DNA of 64,000 bases, taken from Bradyrhizobium australiense. GTDB lineage: Bacteria > Pseudomonadota > Alphaproteobacteria > Rhizobiales > Xanthobacteraceae. Positions 43,565 to 52,460 of this stretch are shown piece by piece. The DNA lies in the NCBI RefSeq assembly GCF_013114825.1, contig NZ_JAAVLX010000003.1, forward strand, positions 950,922 to 1,014,921, read 5' to 3'. Under the pieces are notes generated by a model that saw nothing but the letters and a program-made list of their open reading frames with translations, made no database searches and had not been told where the DNA came from. Numbering within the stretch: position 1 is the first letter of the stretch; the number at the start of each line of letters is the position of its first letter. The position numbers and the translations under genes were made by a program.

Positions 43565-44329
43565 TCAGCCTCCGCGGCGTGTCTTTGAAGCGATGGAGCC
43601 GCCGCCGAAGAGACGCGGCATCAGCATCGGAACGCGTCGGCGATAATGCTCGTAGCTCGCGCCGAACTCCGCAACCAGGTCTCTTTCCTCGAGCCTAACG
43701 CCGACAAGAATGTAGGCGGTATTCATGAGGGCAAACAGCAAATGGCCGGCCGTCATATGCGGCGTCGCCCAGAAGGCGAGCAAAAGACCCAGCATCAGCG
43801 GGTGACGCACCAGGCGGTACAGGAGCGGCGTCTTGAACGCTTGCATACGACCGGCGGCTCCGCGCAGCGCGTCGACAACCTGGCGCAATCCGAACAGCTC
43901 GAAATGGTCGATCTGGAATGTCGAAACCAGCGCGACTAGCCAGCCCATCCAGAAGATCGCCGTGAGCATTGCTGCCGGCCAGCCCTCGACGCGCCAGATT
44001 GTCGCGACGATCGGGCGCCACTGCCAGAAGATCAGGATCAACAGAAAGCTCGCGATCAGTACATAGGTGCTACGCTCGCAGGAACTCGGCATGATTCGCG
44101 TCCACCAGCGCTTGAAGGCTGGACGCGCCATGACGCTGTGCTGGATCGCGAATACGCAGAGCAAAACCGCATCGATCAGGACCGCTTGCGCGAGCCCGCT
44201 GTCCGGTCCGACGTCGATCGTCTTCGGGACAAGAAAATTGCCAATGAAGGCCGGCGTGTAGGCAAATGAAAGAGAGAAGATGAGATAGCTCGCGAGGCCA
44301 TAGATGAGGGCGGCGGCGCGTCCGGTCAT
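43565..44329 (-). CDS. mddA: Methanethiol S-methyltransferase MddA
   Basis: The 254-residue membrane protein matches MddA: five or so membrane helices, AIQHSVMARPAFKRWWTRIM near residue 62, LFGLRQVVDALRG, and the isoprenylcysteine methyltransferase-like site YRLVRHPLMLGLLLAFWATP with ERDLVAEFGASYEHYRRRVP. MddA methylates methanethiol with S-adenosylmethionine to give dimethylsulfide. It starts an operon with the quinone reductase-like gene and is divergent from the SARP-hydrolase gene, 97 bases away. Confidence 0.88.
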   Translation of the reverse strand: MTGRAAALIYGLASYLIFSLSFAYTPAFIGNFLVPKTIDVGPDSGLAQAVLIDAVLLCVFAIQHSVMARPAFKRWWTRIMPSSCERSTYVLIASFLLILIFWQWRPIVATIWRVEGWPAAMLTAIFWMGWLVALVSTFQIDHFELFGLRQVVDALRGAAGRMQAFKTPLLYRLVRHPLMLGLLLAFWATPHMTAGHLLFALMNTAYILVGVRLEERDLVAEFGASYEHYRRRVPMLMPRLFGGGSIASKTRRGG

Positions 44330-44426
44330 GACGTTTCTCCAGAAGGTGACGGTGCAATGCCGCCGGTGCTATCATCGCAGCGTCCCTTGAGCGTCCCCGG
44401 ACGCCATCATTGAAGATCGCATCGCC

Positions 44427-45962
44427 ATGGCTTCGTTCAGTGTCCGGACGCTCGGATTCCCGGAAGTTCGTTGTGATGGCCGCCTGTGCCCGTTGGCGCT
44501 GCGCAAGGGCCTTGCGCTGCTGGTCTATCTGGCTGAAGCGAAGGGCCCGGTCGGGCGCGATGCGATTGCGACCATGTTGTGGCCGGAAAGCCCTACGGAG
44601 GTGGTAAGGGCACGGCTGCGTCGGTTGTTGCATCGCCTTCAGCTCACGCTCGGCGATGTCCTCGCATCCGACAGATCCACGGTTCGGTTGTCGGCGGCGA
44701 TCAACCTGGACATCGATTCACGCCTGTTCGAAGAGGCTTGCGACCGTGGCGAGTTCGAGCGCGCCTGCGGTCTCTATCAAGCCGACTTCCTCGACGGCTT
44801 CTCGCCCGGCGACTGTCCGCAATTCGACGAGTGGGCGTTCTTTCGCAGGGAGGCCTTGCGTGGCCGCGCGATCCAGGCGCTCGAGCGGGTGGTGCAGGAG
44901 AAGCGCGCAGCGGGCGACTACGCGTCCGCCGCCGCGCATGCCGGCCGTCTGGTTGCGCTCGATCCGCTGAGCGAAATCTATGCCCGCCACCTCATCCGCA
45001 ATCTCATTCTGGGCGGCGATCGGGCCGCGGCCGAGCGCCAGCTCAAGGCGCTGACACAGCGTTTGCGCGACGAACTCGACGTGGCGCCCGAAGCCGAGAC
45101 GAGCGCGCTGCTCGAGGCCGGCGCCGCGGAGCTGCCGCCGACGCAATATGTCAGCGGCGGAAGTGTGCATCTCGCGTTCCAGACCTATGGCAGAGGGCGC
45201 ACCGACATTCTGATGCTGACCGGCTTCGTGTCCCACGTCGAACGGGTCTGGGAGGACGCAAGGTGCCGGGCCTTCCTTTCCGCGCTTGCGGCGATGGGCC
45301 GCCTCGTCCTGCTCGATCGCCGTGGCGTCGGCCTGTCCGACCGGGTCGGGTTCAGCCCCAGCGCGGAGGCAACTGCGCAGGACATCCGCACCGTGCTTGA
45401 TGCCGCAGGCTCGCGCCGGGTCGTGCTGTTCGGCGCATCCGAAGGCGGACCGGCCTGCATCAGATTCGCGGCTGATCATCCCGACCGCGTCGCCGGGCTG
45501 ATCCTGTTCGCTTCGCTCGCGAAGGGAAGTTCTGCACCCGACTATCCGCATGCGTTGCACGCCGATCAGTATGACGCGTGGCTGCAGCAGCTCGTTTCGG
45601 CCTGGGGTGGGCCTGCCGGAATCGAGACGTTCGCGCCGAGTCTAGCCGGCGATGCCAAAGCGAGAGCTTGGTGGGCCGGCCTGCTTCGTGCGGCTTCAAG
45701 CCCGGGCGCCATCAGGGGCGTGCTGGAGGCCTTGCGCGATACGGATGTGCGGCATCTTCTGGGGCGGGTTGCCGTTCCGACGCTGGTGCTCCACCGCCGC
45801 GGCGACCGCGCCGTCCGCATCGGCGCCGGGAGACATCTCGCCGATCACATCCCGCGGGCACGATTCATCGAGCTCGACGGCGCCGACCACTGGGCCTTCG
45901 CCGGCGATGGGCAAGCGGTGCTTGATACCATCAGGCAGTTCGTCGGCGATCTCACGGAGTAA
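44427..45962 (+). CDS. SARP-type regulator fused to an alpha/beta hydrolase
   Basis: The 511-residue protein begins with an OmpR-like winged helix (LALRKGLALLVYLAEAKGPV, ESPTEVVRARLRRLLHRLQL) and a bacterial transcriptional activation (BTAD) domain at about 95-240 (LFEEACDRGEFERACGLYQA). The C-terminal 270 residues are an alpha/beta hydrolase with nucleophile Ser in FGASEGGPA, acid Asp in LHRRGDRAV and His in LDGADHWAFAGD, so the triad looks complete. The hydrolase may sense or turn over a ligand that controls the DNA-binding half. Divergent from mddA, its likely target. Similar fusions exist but are little studied. Confidence 0.88.
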   Translation: MASFSVRTLGFPEVRCDGRLCPLALRKGLALLVYLAEAKGPVGRDAIATMLWPESPTEVVRARLRRLLHRLQLTLGDVLASDRSTVRLSAAINLDIDSRLFEEACDRGEFERACGLYQADFLDGFSPGDCPQFDEWAFFRREALRGRAIQALERVVQEKRAAGDYASAAAHAGRLVALDPLSEIYARHLIRNLILGGDRAAAERQLKALTQRLRDELDVAPEAETSALLEAGAAELPPTQYVSGGSVHLAFQTYGRGRTDILMLTGFVSHVERVWEDARCRAFLSALAAMGRLVLLDRRGVGLSDRVGFSPSAEATAQDIRTVLDAAGSRRVVLFGASEGGPACIRFAADHPDRVAGLILFASLAKGSSAPDYPHALHADQYDAWLQQLVSAWGGPAGIETFAPSLAGDAKARAWWAGLLRAASSPGAIRGVLEALRDTDVRHLLGRVAVPTLVLHRRGDRAVRIGAGRHLADHIPRARFIELDGADHWAFAGDGQAVLDTIRQFVGDLTE

Positions 45963-46062
45963 TGTTGTCAGGTTTGTTGATCAGGCGCCTTTGTGGCGCT
46001 GACTTTTTGCCGCATGGCTTCAACGCGGCTAACCGGACAAAGATGGCTATCGCGGCCACGGG

Positions 46063-46211
46063 TTCAGTCGGCTTTATGAGTACACACCTCAGCTCAGCGG
46101 TCGCTGTCCTCTGCGGGAAGAGGCGGCGGATGTTGGTCATGCAGCATCGCCCCCGCGAGCCGGTGCAGTTGCGAATGGCGAAAGCCTTCCGCCTCGATCG
46201 CCTTCACGGCT
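46063..46211 (-). pseudogene. Duplicated 3' scrap of the ChaC-type gene
   Basis: About 149 bases here match 49404-49549, the end of the ChaC-like gene and its downstream DNA, with one 3-base indel and about 15 mismatches. On the minus strand it reads VKAIEAEGFRHSQLHRLAG then AMLHDQHPPPLPAEDSDR and stops as the intact gene does. Nothing of the upstream three quarters of the gene is present. Confidence 0.8.
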
Positions 46212-47594
46212 TTGGGGCACCAGCCGATAACGTTGCTTTACAACACCACGAGCTGCTTCACGGTACCAGGGCGAAAAACATGAATGCCGCAGGTTACCCA
46301 CGACAATAGAGGACACGCCCATGTAACGTTCGAGTTCCAGTTCCAGGATTTCGTCGATACACCGCTCAGCCTCCATCAATTCCAACTCGGTGCCAGCCGC
46401 CTGCACTCGACCTGCCAGTTCATTCAGCCCCATCAAAAGATGGTCCCTGGATGGATCCGCATCCCTCGTCATGAATTTCCAGGTCGCCGCAAGCATCGAC
46501 GCCATCAATCCGAGCAGCATCACCAGATAGAACAGCTTGTCGGCGTATCTATCGAGGAACGTTTGTTGCTCACCATTGAAGTACAGGGCGGCGCCGGGGT
46601 GAATCGGAATATGGGCGTCCTTTTCGAGGCTGGGGGCGCCGATCTGGGCGAAAATGGGATATTCGCCGAGCAGGTCGCGCCGAAGCTCCATCATCGCCTT
46701 CGCGAGCGAAGCCACAATGTTGTCGCCCAGCTTCTTATTGGCGACGAGATAGAACGGCACACGAAGGGTAGTCATATCCTCGTCCGGAATTGCCGGCGAA
46801 CCGCGAATGTACCCCGCGGAAGATCGTAGCTCTCATAGGCCCGAGCGGTCGCCGCAATGGCACCGGCGGACTCGATCGGTATGAGTTTGGGCCTCAGCTT
46901 TGTGTTGCGCGGAAAGACTCGCCAAGCATCGCGAGATACTTTTCCGAGATCGGCATCACGACTAACAGCGCTTGCGCCTGCTTGGCCTGCAGCGCCTGTG
47001 AGGCTTCACTCGGCGAGAGATCCTTGAGGGTGAGTTTCATCCGATCAAGGTCATAGGCCTTCAAGATCGCCGCAACGAGTTGTTGGTTTATGCCGGCGGC
47101 GATCACGCGACCGTTTTTGCCTTCAAACCCTCTGCGCTTTCGATGGAGCTTCCCGGCGGTACGGCGATCAGCACCACTGCATAGGTCATGATCACGACAC
47201 TGCGTGCCGCAGACAGATCGCCGATATCGCCCCTCACAACGGCCAAGTCGGTTTCACCGGCCGCAAACGCATTGGCAGTGTCGAGTGCAGTGCCTTTGTC
47301 GATGATCCTGAGCTGTACAGGTGCATTGGTGGCGGCCATGCGGGTTGCGACCAGCGACATCAACCGCGTGACGTCGCCATCAACTGAGCCGGTGGCCACG
47401 GTAAGCACGGCCGGTCTACTAATGTAGCGATAGCCGAGAAGCCCGGCTGCGCATGCCAGAACGACGAGGCTGAATACGACAGTTACGCGCAACCACCGTG
47501 GCAAGCGTCCCGCTGCGACGGCCGCAAACATCGCACCCGCGCCCGCGCTGACGGCGGTCCGCGAAGCCTCGCGCAGCTTTGTCACTGCGGTCAC
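46137..47594 (-). pseudogene. TAXI family TRAP transporter solute-binding protein, broken by frameshifts
   Basis: The gene is spread over three frames. Positions 47594-47103 give the N-terminal part: a membrane anchor (VTVVFSLVVLACAAGLLGYR) and LTVATGSVDGDVTRLMSLVA. Positions 47106-46894 continue with VIAAGINQQLVAAILKAYDL. A third frame near 46900-46800 reads RNTKLRPKLIPIESAGAI, and 46788-46290 ends with VPFYLVANKKLGDNIVASLA, AHIPIHPGAALYFNGEQQTF and the C-terminal helix YADKLFYLVMLLGLMASMLA. Each joint is repaired by adding one base, near 47105, 46910 and 46800. The last part of the frame reads into the ChaC scrap. It follows the carbonic anhydrase by 17 bases. Confidence 0.85.
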
Positions 47595-47611
47595 CTCCTT
47601 TCCCCGACGCC

Positions 47612-48361
47612 TCAGCCGGAGAACTCGACCGCGCCCGTTTCGAGATGGTACATTGCGCCAGCAATCTTGATGCTGCCCTTCGATTCCAATTCCGCCAGGA
47701 CAGGGCTATCTTTCCGAATGTTCGCGACCGTCAGCTCGACGTTCTTCCGTGCGACAGCATCGACGAATGCATAGTTCTTCGCCGATCGTTCGCCGGAATA
47801 GGTCGTTGCTTCGACGGCCGGTTTGATCCTCGCGAGCAATCCCGTCAAATTGCCGAGTTCAGCATTGTCGATCGCACCCTTGATCGCCCCGCAGGCGGTA
47901 TGGCCCATCACGAGCACGACCTTCGCTCCAGCAAGCTTGCAGGCGAATTCTAGGCTCCCGAGAATATCTGGATTTTCGATATTGCCTGCCACCCGGCTAT
48001 TGAAGATGTCACCGATGCCAAGGTCCATGATAACTTCGGCCGGCGCGCGCGAGTCGATGCAGCTGAGCAACGCTGCCGCCGGATACTGCCCTGCTGCGCT
48101 TGCTCGTTGTTCTCGCAGGTAGTTGCGATCTTTCCTTTCGCCCTTTCGAAAGCGCTCGTTTCCCTTTTTCATCGCCTGGATGATCTGTTCCGGCGTGAAC
48201 TTGTCGCGTTGCTCCCGGGTGAGAGCGTCTGCGCGGGCATCGTCCGGAAAAAGGAGACCGCCACCGCCCATTCCGACCACAGTCGCAGAAGCCATTATCC
48301 CTAGAATTTGCCGGCGGTCGAAACAATTGCAAGCCCGAGAGTGTCGGATTTTCTGACGCAT
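47612..48361 (-). CDS. Beta-carbonic anhydrase with Tat-type signal peptide
   Basis: From the ATG at 48361, behind GGAGG, the product is 249 residues. The N-terminus has a twin-arginine-like motif and hydrophobic stretch (FDRRQILGIMASATVVGMGG) ending in DDARADA. The zinc site is Cys/Asp in LLSCIDSRAP and His/Cys in VMGHTACGAIKG, the beta class. It would interconvert CO2 and bicarbonate in the periplasm. It is cotranscribed with a TAXI-type solute-binding gene, suggesting that a carbonic anhydrase once worked with organic acid uptake. Confidence 0.92.
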   Translation of the reverse strand: MRQKIRHSRACNCFDRRQILGIMASATVVGMGGGGLLFPDDARADALTREQRDKFTPEQIIQAMKKGNERFRKGERKDRNYLREQRASAAGQYPAAALLSCIDSRAPAEVIMDLGIGDIFNSRVAGNIENPDILGSLEFACKLAGAKVVLVMGHTACGAIKGAIDNAELGNLTGLLARIKPAVEATTYSGERSAKNYAFVDAVARKNVELTVANIRKDSPVLAELESKGSIKIAGAMYHLETGAVEFSG

Positions 48362-48452
48362 TGGTACCTCCAGTCCACAGGTCCCGCTGCACAAGCTGCT
48401 CGTCCCAAATCGCTCGGAGCCGCTTCGTGTAAGCTAGAATGCTAATGGTGAC

Positions 48453-48653
48453 TTAAGGTCGGTGTACGCAATATCCCATTCTTCCGCTGACTGAAGCCTG
48501 GCATTGTTCTTGGGTGTAATAGCTGCAGTGCAATTTTCCCTCGATTTTGGAGCACCAATGAGCTTTTCGGCTTTTGGCTTCTCCGGGTGTAGCAAGGGTC
48601 ATCGTGACTGCCGCAAGTACGATCAAAATAATTCCAAAAATCGACCTCTGCAT
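48453..48653 (-). CDS. Small secreted DUF3551 protein
   Basis: The 66-residue product has a signal peptide (SIFGIILIVLAAVTMTLATP) and the DUF3551 pattern: WCSKIEGKLHCSYYTQEQCQ and SVSGRMGYCVHRP, with four cysteines. The family is abundant in Bradyrhizobium and uncharacterised. The ATG follows AGGAG. Confidence 0.88.
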   Translation of the reverse strand: MQRSIFGIILIVLAAVTMTLATPGEAKSRKAHWCSKIEGKLHCSYYTQEQCQASVSGRMGYCVHRP

Positions 48654-48876
48654 GGGAAACTCCTAGTATGGCTCGTGTGGATTACCGGGCGCCTTCTCCT
48701 GCATGCCGCAACGCGGAAAGAAATTATTTGAGATAAATCAAGGCACCGAGCCTCAGCGCGATACCCAAGCTCCTTTCAGCGGAAAAGGCCAAGCTCATCT
48801 GGACGGCATATAGGATCGCGCTTGTGCTGCAGTTCGTCAACCACAACTTGCAACCAATGAGCAGATAGGAGGAGTA

Positions 48877-49143
48877 ATGTCAGTCAGATCATGCATGATC
48901 TTTTTCATAACATTACTTGCAATGGTGTTGCCGTCTGAAGGGCATGCGCTCTGCTACTGCAACTGCACAGCAGCGAGCGGCAACACTTGCACTGTAAGTG
49001 TTCCAGACTTTGCTTGCAATAACGTCGGGAATTCGCGTTGCACGAAACCGACGGAGCCATGTCGGTATGACTGCAGTCGCAAGCTTCCCCGCCCTTCTGC
49101 CTGCTTCGCGCTGAAGCGCTGTAGCGTTCGCACACACAACTAA
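48877..49143 (+). CDS. Small secreted cysteine-rich protein
   Basis: The 88-residue product is unrecognised. It has a signal peptide (SCMIFFITLLAMVLPSEGHA) and then a Cys-dense mature part (LCYCNCTAASGNTCTVSVPD, FACNNVGNSRCTKPTEPCRY, DCSRKLPRPSACFALKRCSV) with at least ten cysteines. The GGAGGAG site two to nine bases before the ATG is strong, which supports a real gene. The pattern suggests a disulfide-stabilised exported peptide. The Ala/Arg tail might come from a shifted frame. Confidence 0.65.
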   Translation: MSVRSCMIFFITLLAMVLPSEGHALCYCNCTAASGNTCTVSVPDFACNNVGNSRCTKPTEPCRYDCSRKLPRPSACFALKRCSVRTHN

Positions 49144-49434
49144 GTCGGTTGGATCAATAGTCCTGGAGATTTCAGCACTTAACGGCGATTGACGAGGGCA
49201 ATAGCGCCGAGGCGATACCATGATTGCGGCGCAGACTCCCTTATGGACAAGGCATGGCCCGCAACGGCCTGAGCATTTATTAAATAATCACACCGTTTTT
49301 AGACGCGCGGTCCACTCCGTCCGCTTTGGTCATTAACAGACATGCCAGTCTCGGTCTTCGAGGTGTCCGCTTTGCCCCAACGGCGGATACTGGCGATCGC
49401 CATTTCAGTCGGTTTTATGAGTACACACCCCAGC
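49144..49434. other. Intergenic stretch with repeat scraps
   Basis: No gene is seen. The segment at about 49341-49400 (GAGGTGTCCGCTTTGCCCCA) resembles a dispersed Bradyrhizobium intergenic repeat, and 49404 onward is the longer homologue of the scrap at 46063-46211. Confidence 0.5.
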
Positions 49435-50034
49435 TCAACGGTCGCTGTTCTCTGCGGGAAGCGGCGGCTGATGCTGGTCGTGCAGCATCGCCGCGAGCCG
49501 GTGCAGTTGAGAATCGCGAAAGCCTTCCGCCTCGATCGCTTTAACGGTTGAGAGAACGTAATCGCGGTTGACGCCGGACTGGCCGTGGCCCTGCAGCACA
49601 TGGCGCAGTTGCTCGGCGAGCGACAGCCGCCCGGCATATTGCACATGGCCGCGGTCGACCACGTAGACGAGGGCGCTGACGCGCTGGCGCGCCTCGTTCT
49701 CCAGCCACACCGACCGCATCACCTCCCGGTAGACCGAGGTGACCTGCTCGCGCTCGCGCAAATAGGCGATTATGGCGGCGCGGTTCTTCTCCGCGACGCG
49801 GAACGCGATGCCGCGGCAGGCGCCGCCGCGGTCGAGTCCGAGGACGAGGCCGGGCTTTTCCGGCGTGCCGCGATGGACGAAGGAATAGACGCAGAGCGCG
49901 CGGTGTTCACCGATCAGCCGCGCCGGAACCCGTTCAAGAAATTCGAAGCCCGGGCGCCACATCAGGGAGCCGTAGCCGAACACCCAGAGGTCGCCTTTGG
50001 AGAATTCCGTATCGTTGAGCGTAATTGCGGACAT
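49435..50034 (-). CDS. Gamma-glutamylcyclotransferase (ChaC-like)
   Basis: From the ATG at 50034 the product is 199 residues. It has the substrate-binding motif FGYGSLMWRPGFEF and GLDRGGACRGIAFRV, followed by AIIAYLREREQVTSVYREVM with the catalytic Glu. It should cleave glutathione or gamma-glutamyl peptides to 5-oxoproline. Its 3' end is duplicated 3.3 kb away. An in-frame ATG at 50067 is a less likely start. Confidence 0.92.
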   Translation of the reverse strand: MSAITLNDTEFSKGDLWVFGYGSLMWRPGFEFLERVPARLIGEHRALCVYSFVHRGTPEKPGLVLGLDRGGACRGIAFRVAEKNRAAIIAYLREREQVTSVYREVMRSVWLENEARQRVSALVYVVDRGHVQYAGRLSLAEQLRHVLQGHGQSGVNRDYVLSTVKAIEAEGFRDSQLHRLAAMLHDQHQPPLPAENSDR

Positions 50035-50145
50035 ACCGGGTGCACCGCTACCAGAACGGCGCGACAAAGCGAAGTGGATTCAAAGCCTTTTGTTGCGGCA
50101 AGCGGATGCTTACATTCGCCCAAATCGCCAGCCAAAGGACGCCGC

Positions 50146-51333
50146 ATGCCTGACATGACCCCTGCGCCGCACCGGCGCCCGCTGTGGCGCCTCTTCATCA
50201 TGCCCGCTTTGCTCGTTGTTGCCGCTGCGGCATGGAGCGCATTCTGGTTCTATGCCGCGTCCGAAGTCGGCGTGCGCGCCGACGCATGGGCCGCACAGGA
50301 GGCGAAGTCCGGCCGCGTCTATGCGTGCGGCAAGCGCTCGGTCGCCGGCTATCCGTTCCGTCTCGAAGTCCGCTGCGACGACGCCAGCGTTTCGCTGGTT
50401 TCGCAGACCGCGGGCGCGCAGGCGCCGTTCACCGCGCGGCTCGGCGAGATCATGGTGATCGCGCAGATCTACCAGCCGAAGCTCTTGATCGCCGAATTCA
50501 AGGCGCCGGCGACGCTCGCCGATCGCGGCCAGCCGCCGTCGATGAAGGTGAACTGGACCTTGGGCCGCAGCAGCGTGAACGGACTGCCCGATATCCCGCA
50601 GCGCGCCTCGATCGTGTTCGACCATCCCTCGATCGATCGTGTCAACGGACCGGTCGAGACGCCGCTCGCGCGCGCCAATCACATCGAGCTGCACGGCCGT
50701 CTTGCCGAAGGCTCGACGAAGGATCACCCCGTGATCGAAACCGTGCTGCAGATAACGGGCGGCAATGTGCAGGAGGTGCACCCGTTGCTGGCCCAGCCGT
50801 TCGATGCCGACGTCCAGACCAAGCTGACTGGCCTGCAGGATTTATCGCCAAAACCGTGGCCCGAGCGGTTCAGGGAGCTGCAGGCGGCGGGCGGCCATGT
50901 CGAGATCGTGCGGTCGCGGATTCAACAGGGCGATCTGATCTCGGTTGCCGCCGGTACGTTGGGTCTCAATGCGCAGGGCCGGATCGACGGCGAATTGCAG
51001 ATGACGGTGGCGGGAATCGAGAAGGTGATTCCGGCGCTTGGCCTCGAGAAGATGTTGGAGGAGGGCGTGCCGCAGGCAACGCTTGATCGCGTCGCGCCCG
51101 GCGTCAAGAGCCAGGATCTCAACAATCTATTCGGCGCGCTTGACAAGGCGATCCCGGGGCTCGGCAAGGTCGTCAAGCAGAACGCCAATGCCGGCGTCAC
51201 CGCCGGCATCAATTCGCTCGGCAAGGAAGTGGAGCTGGAGGGCCGGAAAGCGCGTGCTTTCCCGCTGCGCTTTGTCGATGGCGCGGTGTTTCTGGGGCCG
51301 CTGAAGGTCGGGCAGGTGCCGCCGCTGTTTTGA
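50146..51333 (+). CDS. DUF2125 domain-containing protein
   Basis: The 395-residue product begins at the ATG at 50146 with a membrane anchor (LFIMPALLVVAAAAWSAFWF). The DUF2125 pattern follows: AWAAQEAKSGRVYACGKRSV, AGYPFRLEVRCDDASVSL and the C-terminal AFPLRFVDGAVFLGPLKVGQ. It is probably periplasmic and of unknown function. The frame is open further upstream, but that part is shadow of the ChaC-like gene. Confidence 0.9.
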   Translation: MPDMTPAPHRRPLWRLFIMPALLVVAAAAWSAFWFYAASEVGVRADAWAAQEAKSGRVYACGKRSVAGYPFRLEVRCDDASVSLVSQTAGAQAPFTARLGEIMVIAQIYQPKLLIAEFKAPATLADRGQPPSMKVNWTLGRSSVNGLPDIPQRASIVFDHPSIDRVNGPVETPLARANHIELHGRLAEGSTKDHPVIETVLQITGGNVQEVHPLLAQPFDADVQTKLTGLQDLSPKPWPERFRELQAAGGHVEIVRSRIQQGDLISVAAGTLGLNAQGRIDGELQMTVAGIEKVIPALGLEKMLEEGVPQATLDRVAPGVKSQDLNNLFGALDKAIPGLGKVVKQNANAGVTAGINSLGKEVELEGRKARAFPLRFVDGAVFLGPLKVGQVPPLF

Positions 51334-51360
51334 GTGATCGTCGTCGATCTTGCCTCGCGG

Positions 51361-51462
51361 TCATCGTCCGCGAAGGCGGACGATCCAGTATTCCAGAGGC
51401 TTTGGTGATTAGTCGATCGGCCGCGGCGTACTGGATACCCCGCCTTCGCGGGGTATGACGAC
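51361..51462. repeat. Palindromic intergenic element, family C, copy 2
   Basis: It runs from TCATCGTCCGCGAAGGCGGA through TCGGCCGCGGCGTACTGGAT to CGCCTTCGCGGGGTATGACG. The same pattern occurs at 32295-32396. Confidence 0.85.
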
Positions 51463-51518
51463 TTTGTGCGATCTCAATATTGCTGCGCTCGCAACCACGG
51501 CAATGAGATCTGCGCCCC

Positions 51519-52460
51519 TCACTCCGCCTTCTTTTCCAGCGGCGGATGCGGGCGGCCGAAATCCGGCGCGGCCGAATCCTGGCCGATCTCGACGATGCCG
51601 CGGCGGATGGCGCGGGTACGGGTGAAGTGCTCGAACAGCGCCTCGCCGTCGTTGCGCCGGATCGCGCGGGTGAGCTTTGACAGGTCCTCGTTGAAGGTGC
51701 CGAGCATTTCCAGCACGGCCTCCTTGTTGTTCAAAAACACGTCGCGCCACATCGTCGGATCGGAGGCTGCGATGCGGGTGAAGTCGCGAAAGCCGCCGGC
51801 GGAGAACTTTATCACCTCAGAAGACGTCACCTGCGCCAGCTCGTCCGCCGTGCCGACGATGGTGTAGGCGATCAGATGCGGCAAATGGCTCGTGATCGCC
51901 AGCACCAGGTCGTGATGGTCCGGCGTCATGGTCTCGACCTTGGCGCCCATGCCGGCCCAGAACGCGCGGAGCGTTTCGACCGCCATGGGGTCGGTGGCCT
52001 CGGGCGGCGTGAGAATGCACCAGCGATTGATGAAGAGTTCGGCGAAGCCGGAGTCGGGCCCGGAATGCTCGGTGCCGGCAACCGGATGCGCTGGCACGAA
52101 ATGAACGTTCAGCGGCAGATGCGGCGCCATTTCGCGGACGATAGCGCCCTTGACCGACCCGACGTCGGAAACGATCGCGCCCGCTTTCAGGAACGGTGCG
52201 ATCTCCTGCGCGACCGGGCCGCAGGCGCCGACGGGGATGCAGAGAATCACGAGGTCGGCGTCATTAACGGCTTCCGCGTTGGTCTCCAGCACGCGATCGA
52301 CGATGCCGAGCTCGGTGACCCGCGCGCGGGTTTTTTCCGAGCGCGCGGTGGTGACGATTTCGCTCGCAAGCCCCTCGGCCCGCACCGCGCGCGCGATCGA
52401 GCCGCCGATCAGGCCGAAGCCGATCAGCGCGACGCGTCGGAAGATCGGTGCCGCGCTCAC
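51519..52460 (-). CDS. Prephenate/arogenate dehydrogenase family protein
   Basis: The 313-residue protein has the Rossmann motif [16 protein letters not shown] and prephenate-binding text [14 protein letters not shown] and [19 protein letters not shown]. It makes the tyrosine precursor from prephenate or arogenate; which substrate is preferred cannot be read. The GTG start at 52460 overlaps the stop of hisC by four bases, so they are coupled. A 'tyrC' name is often given. Confidence 0.93.
   Translation of the reverse strand: MSAAPIFRRVALIGFGLIGGSIARAVRAEGLASEIVTTARSEKTRARVTELGIVDRVLETNAEAVNDADLVILCIPVGACGPVAQEIAPFLKAGAIVSDVGSVKGAIVREMAPHLPLNVHFVPAHPVAGTEHSGPDSGFAELFINRWCILTPPEATDPMAVETLRAFWAGMGAKVETMTPDHHDLVLAITSHLPHLIAYTIVGTADELAQVTSSEVIKFSAGGFRDFTRIAASDPTMWRDVFLNNKEAVLEMLGTFNEDLSKLTRAIRRNDGEALFEHFTRTRAIRRGIVEIGQDSAAPDFGRPHPPLEKKAE

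Noticed and set aside
44718..45560. 280-codon minus-strand frame
   Set aside because: It is the shadow of the SARP-hydrolase gene.
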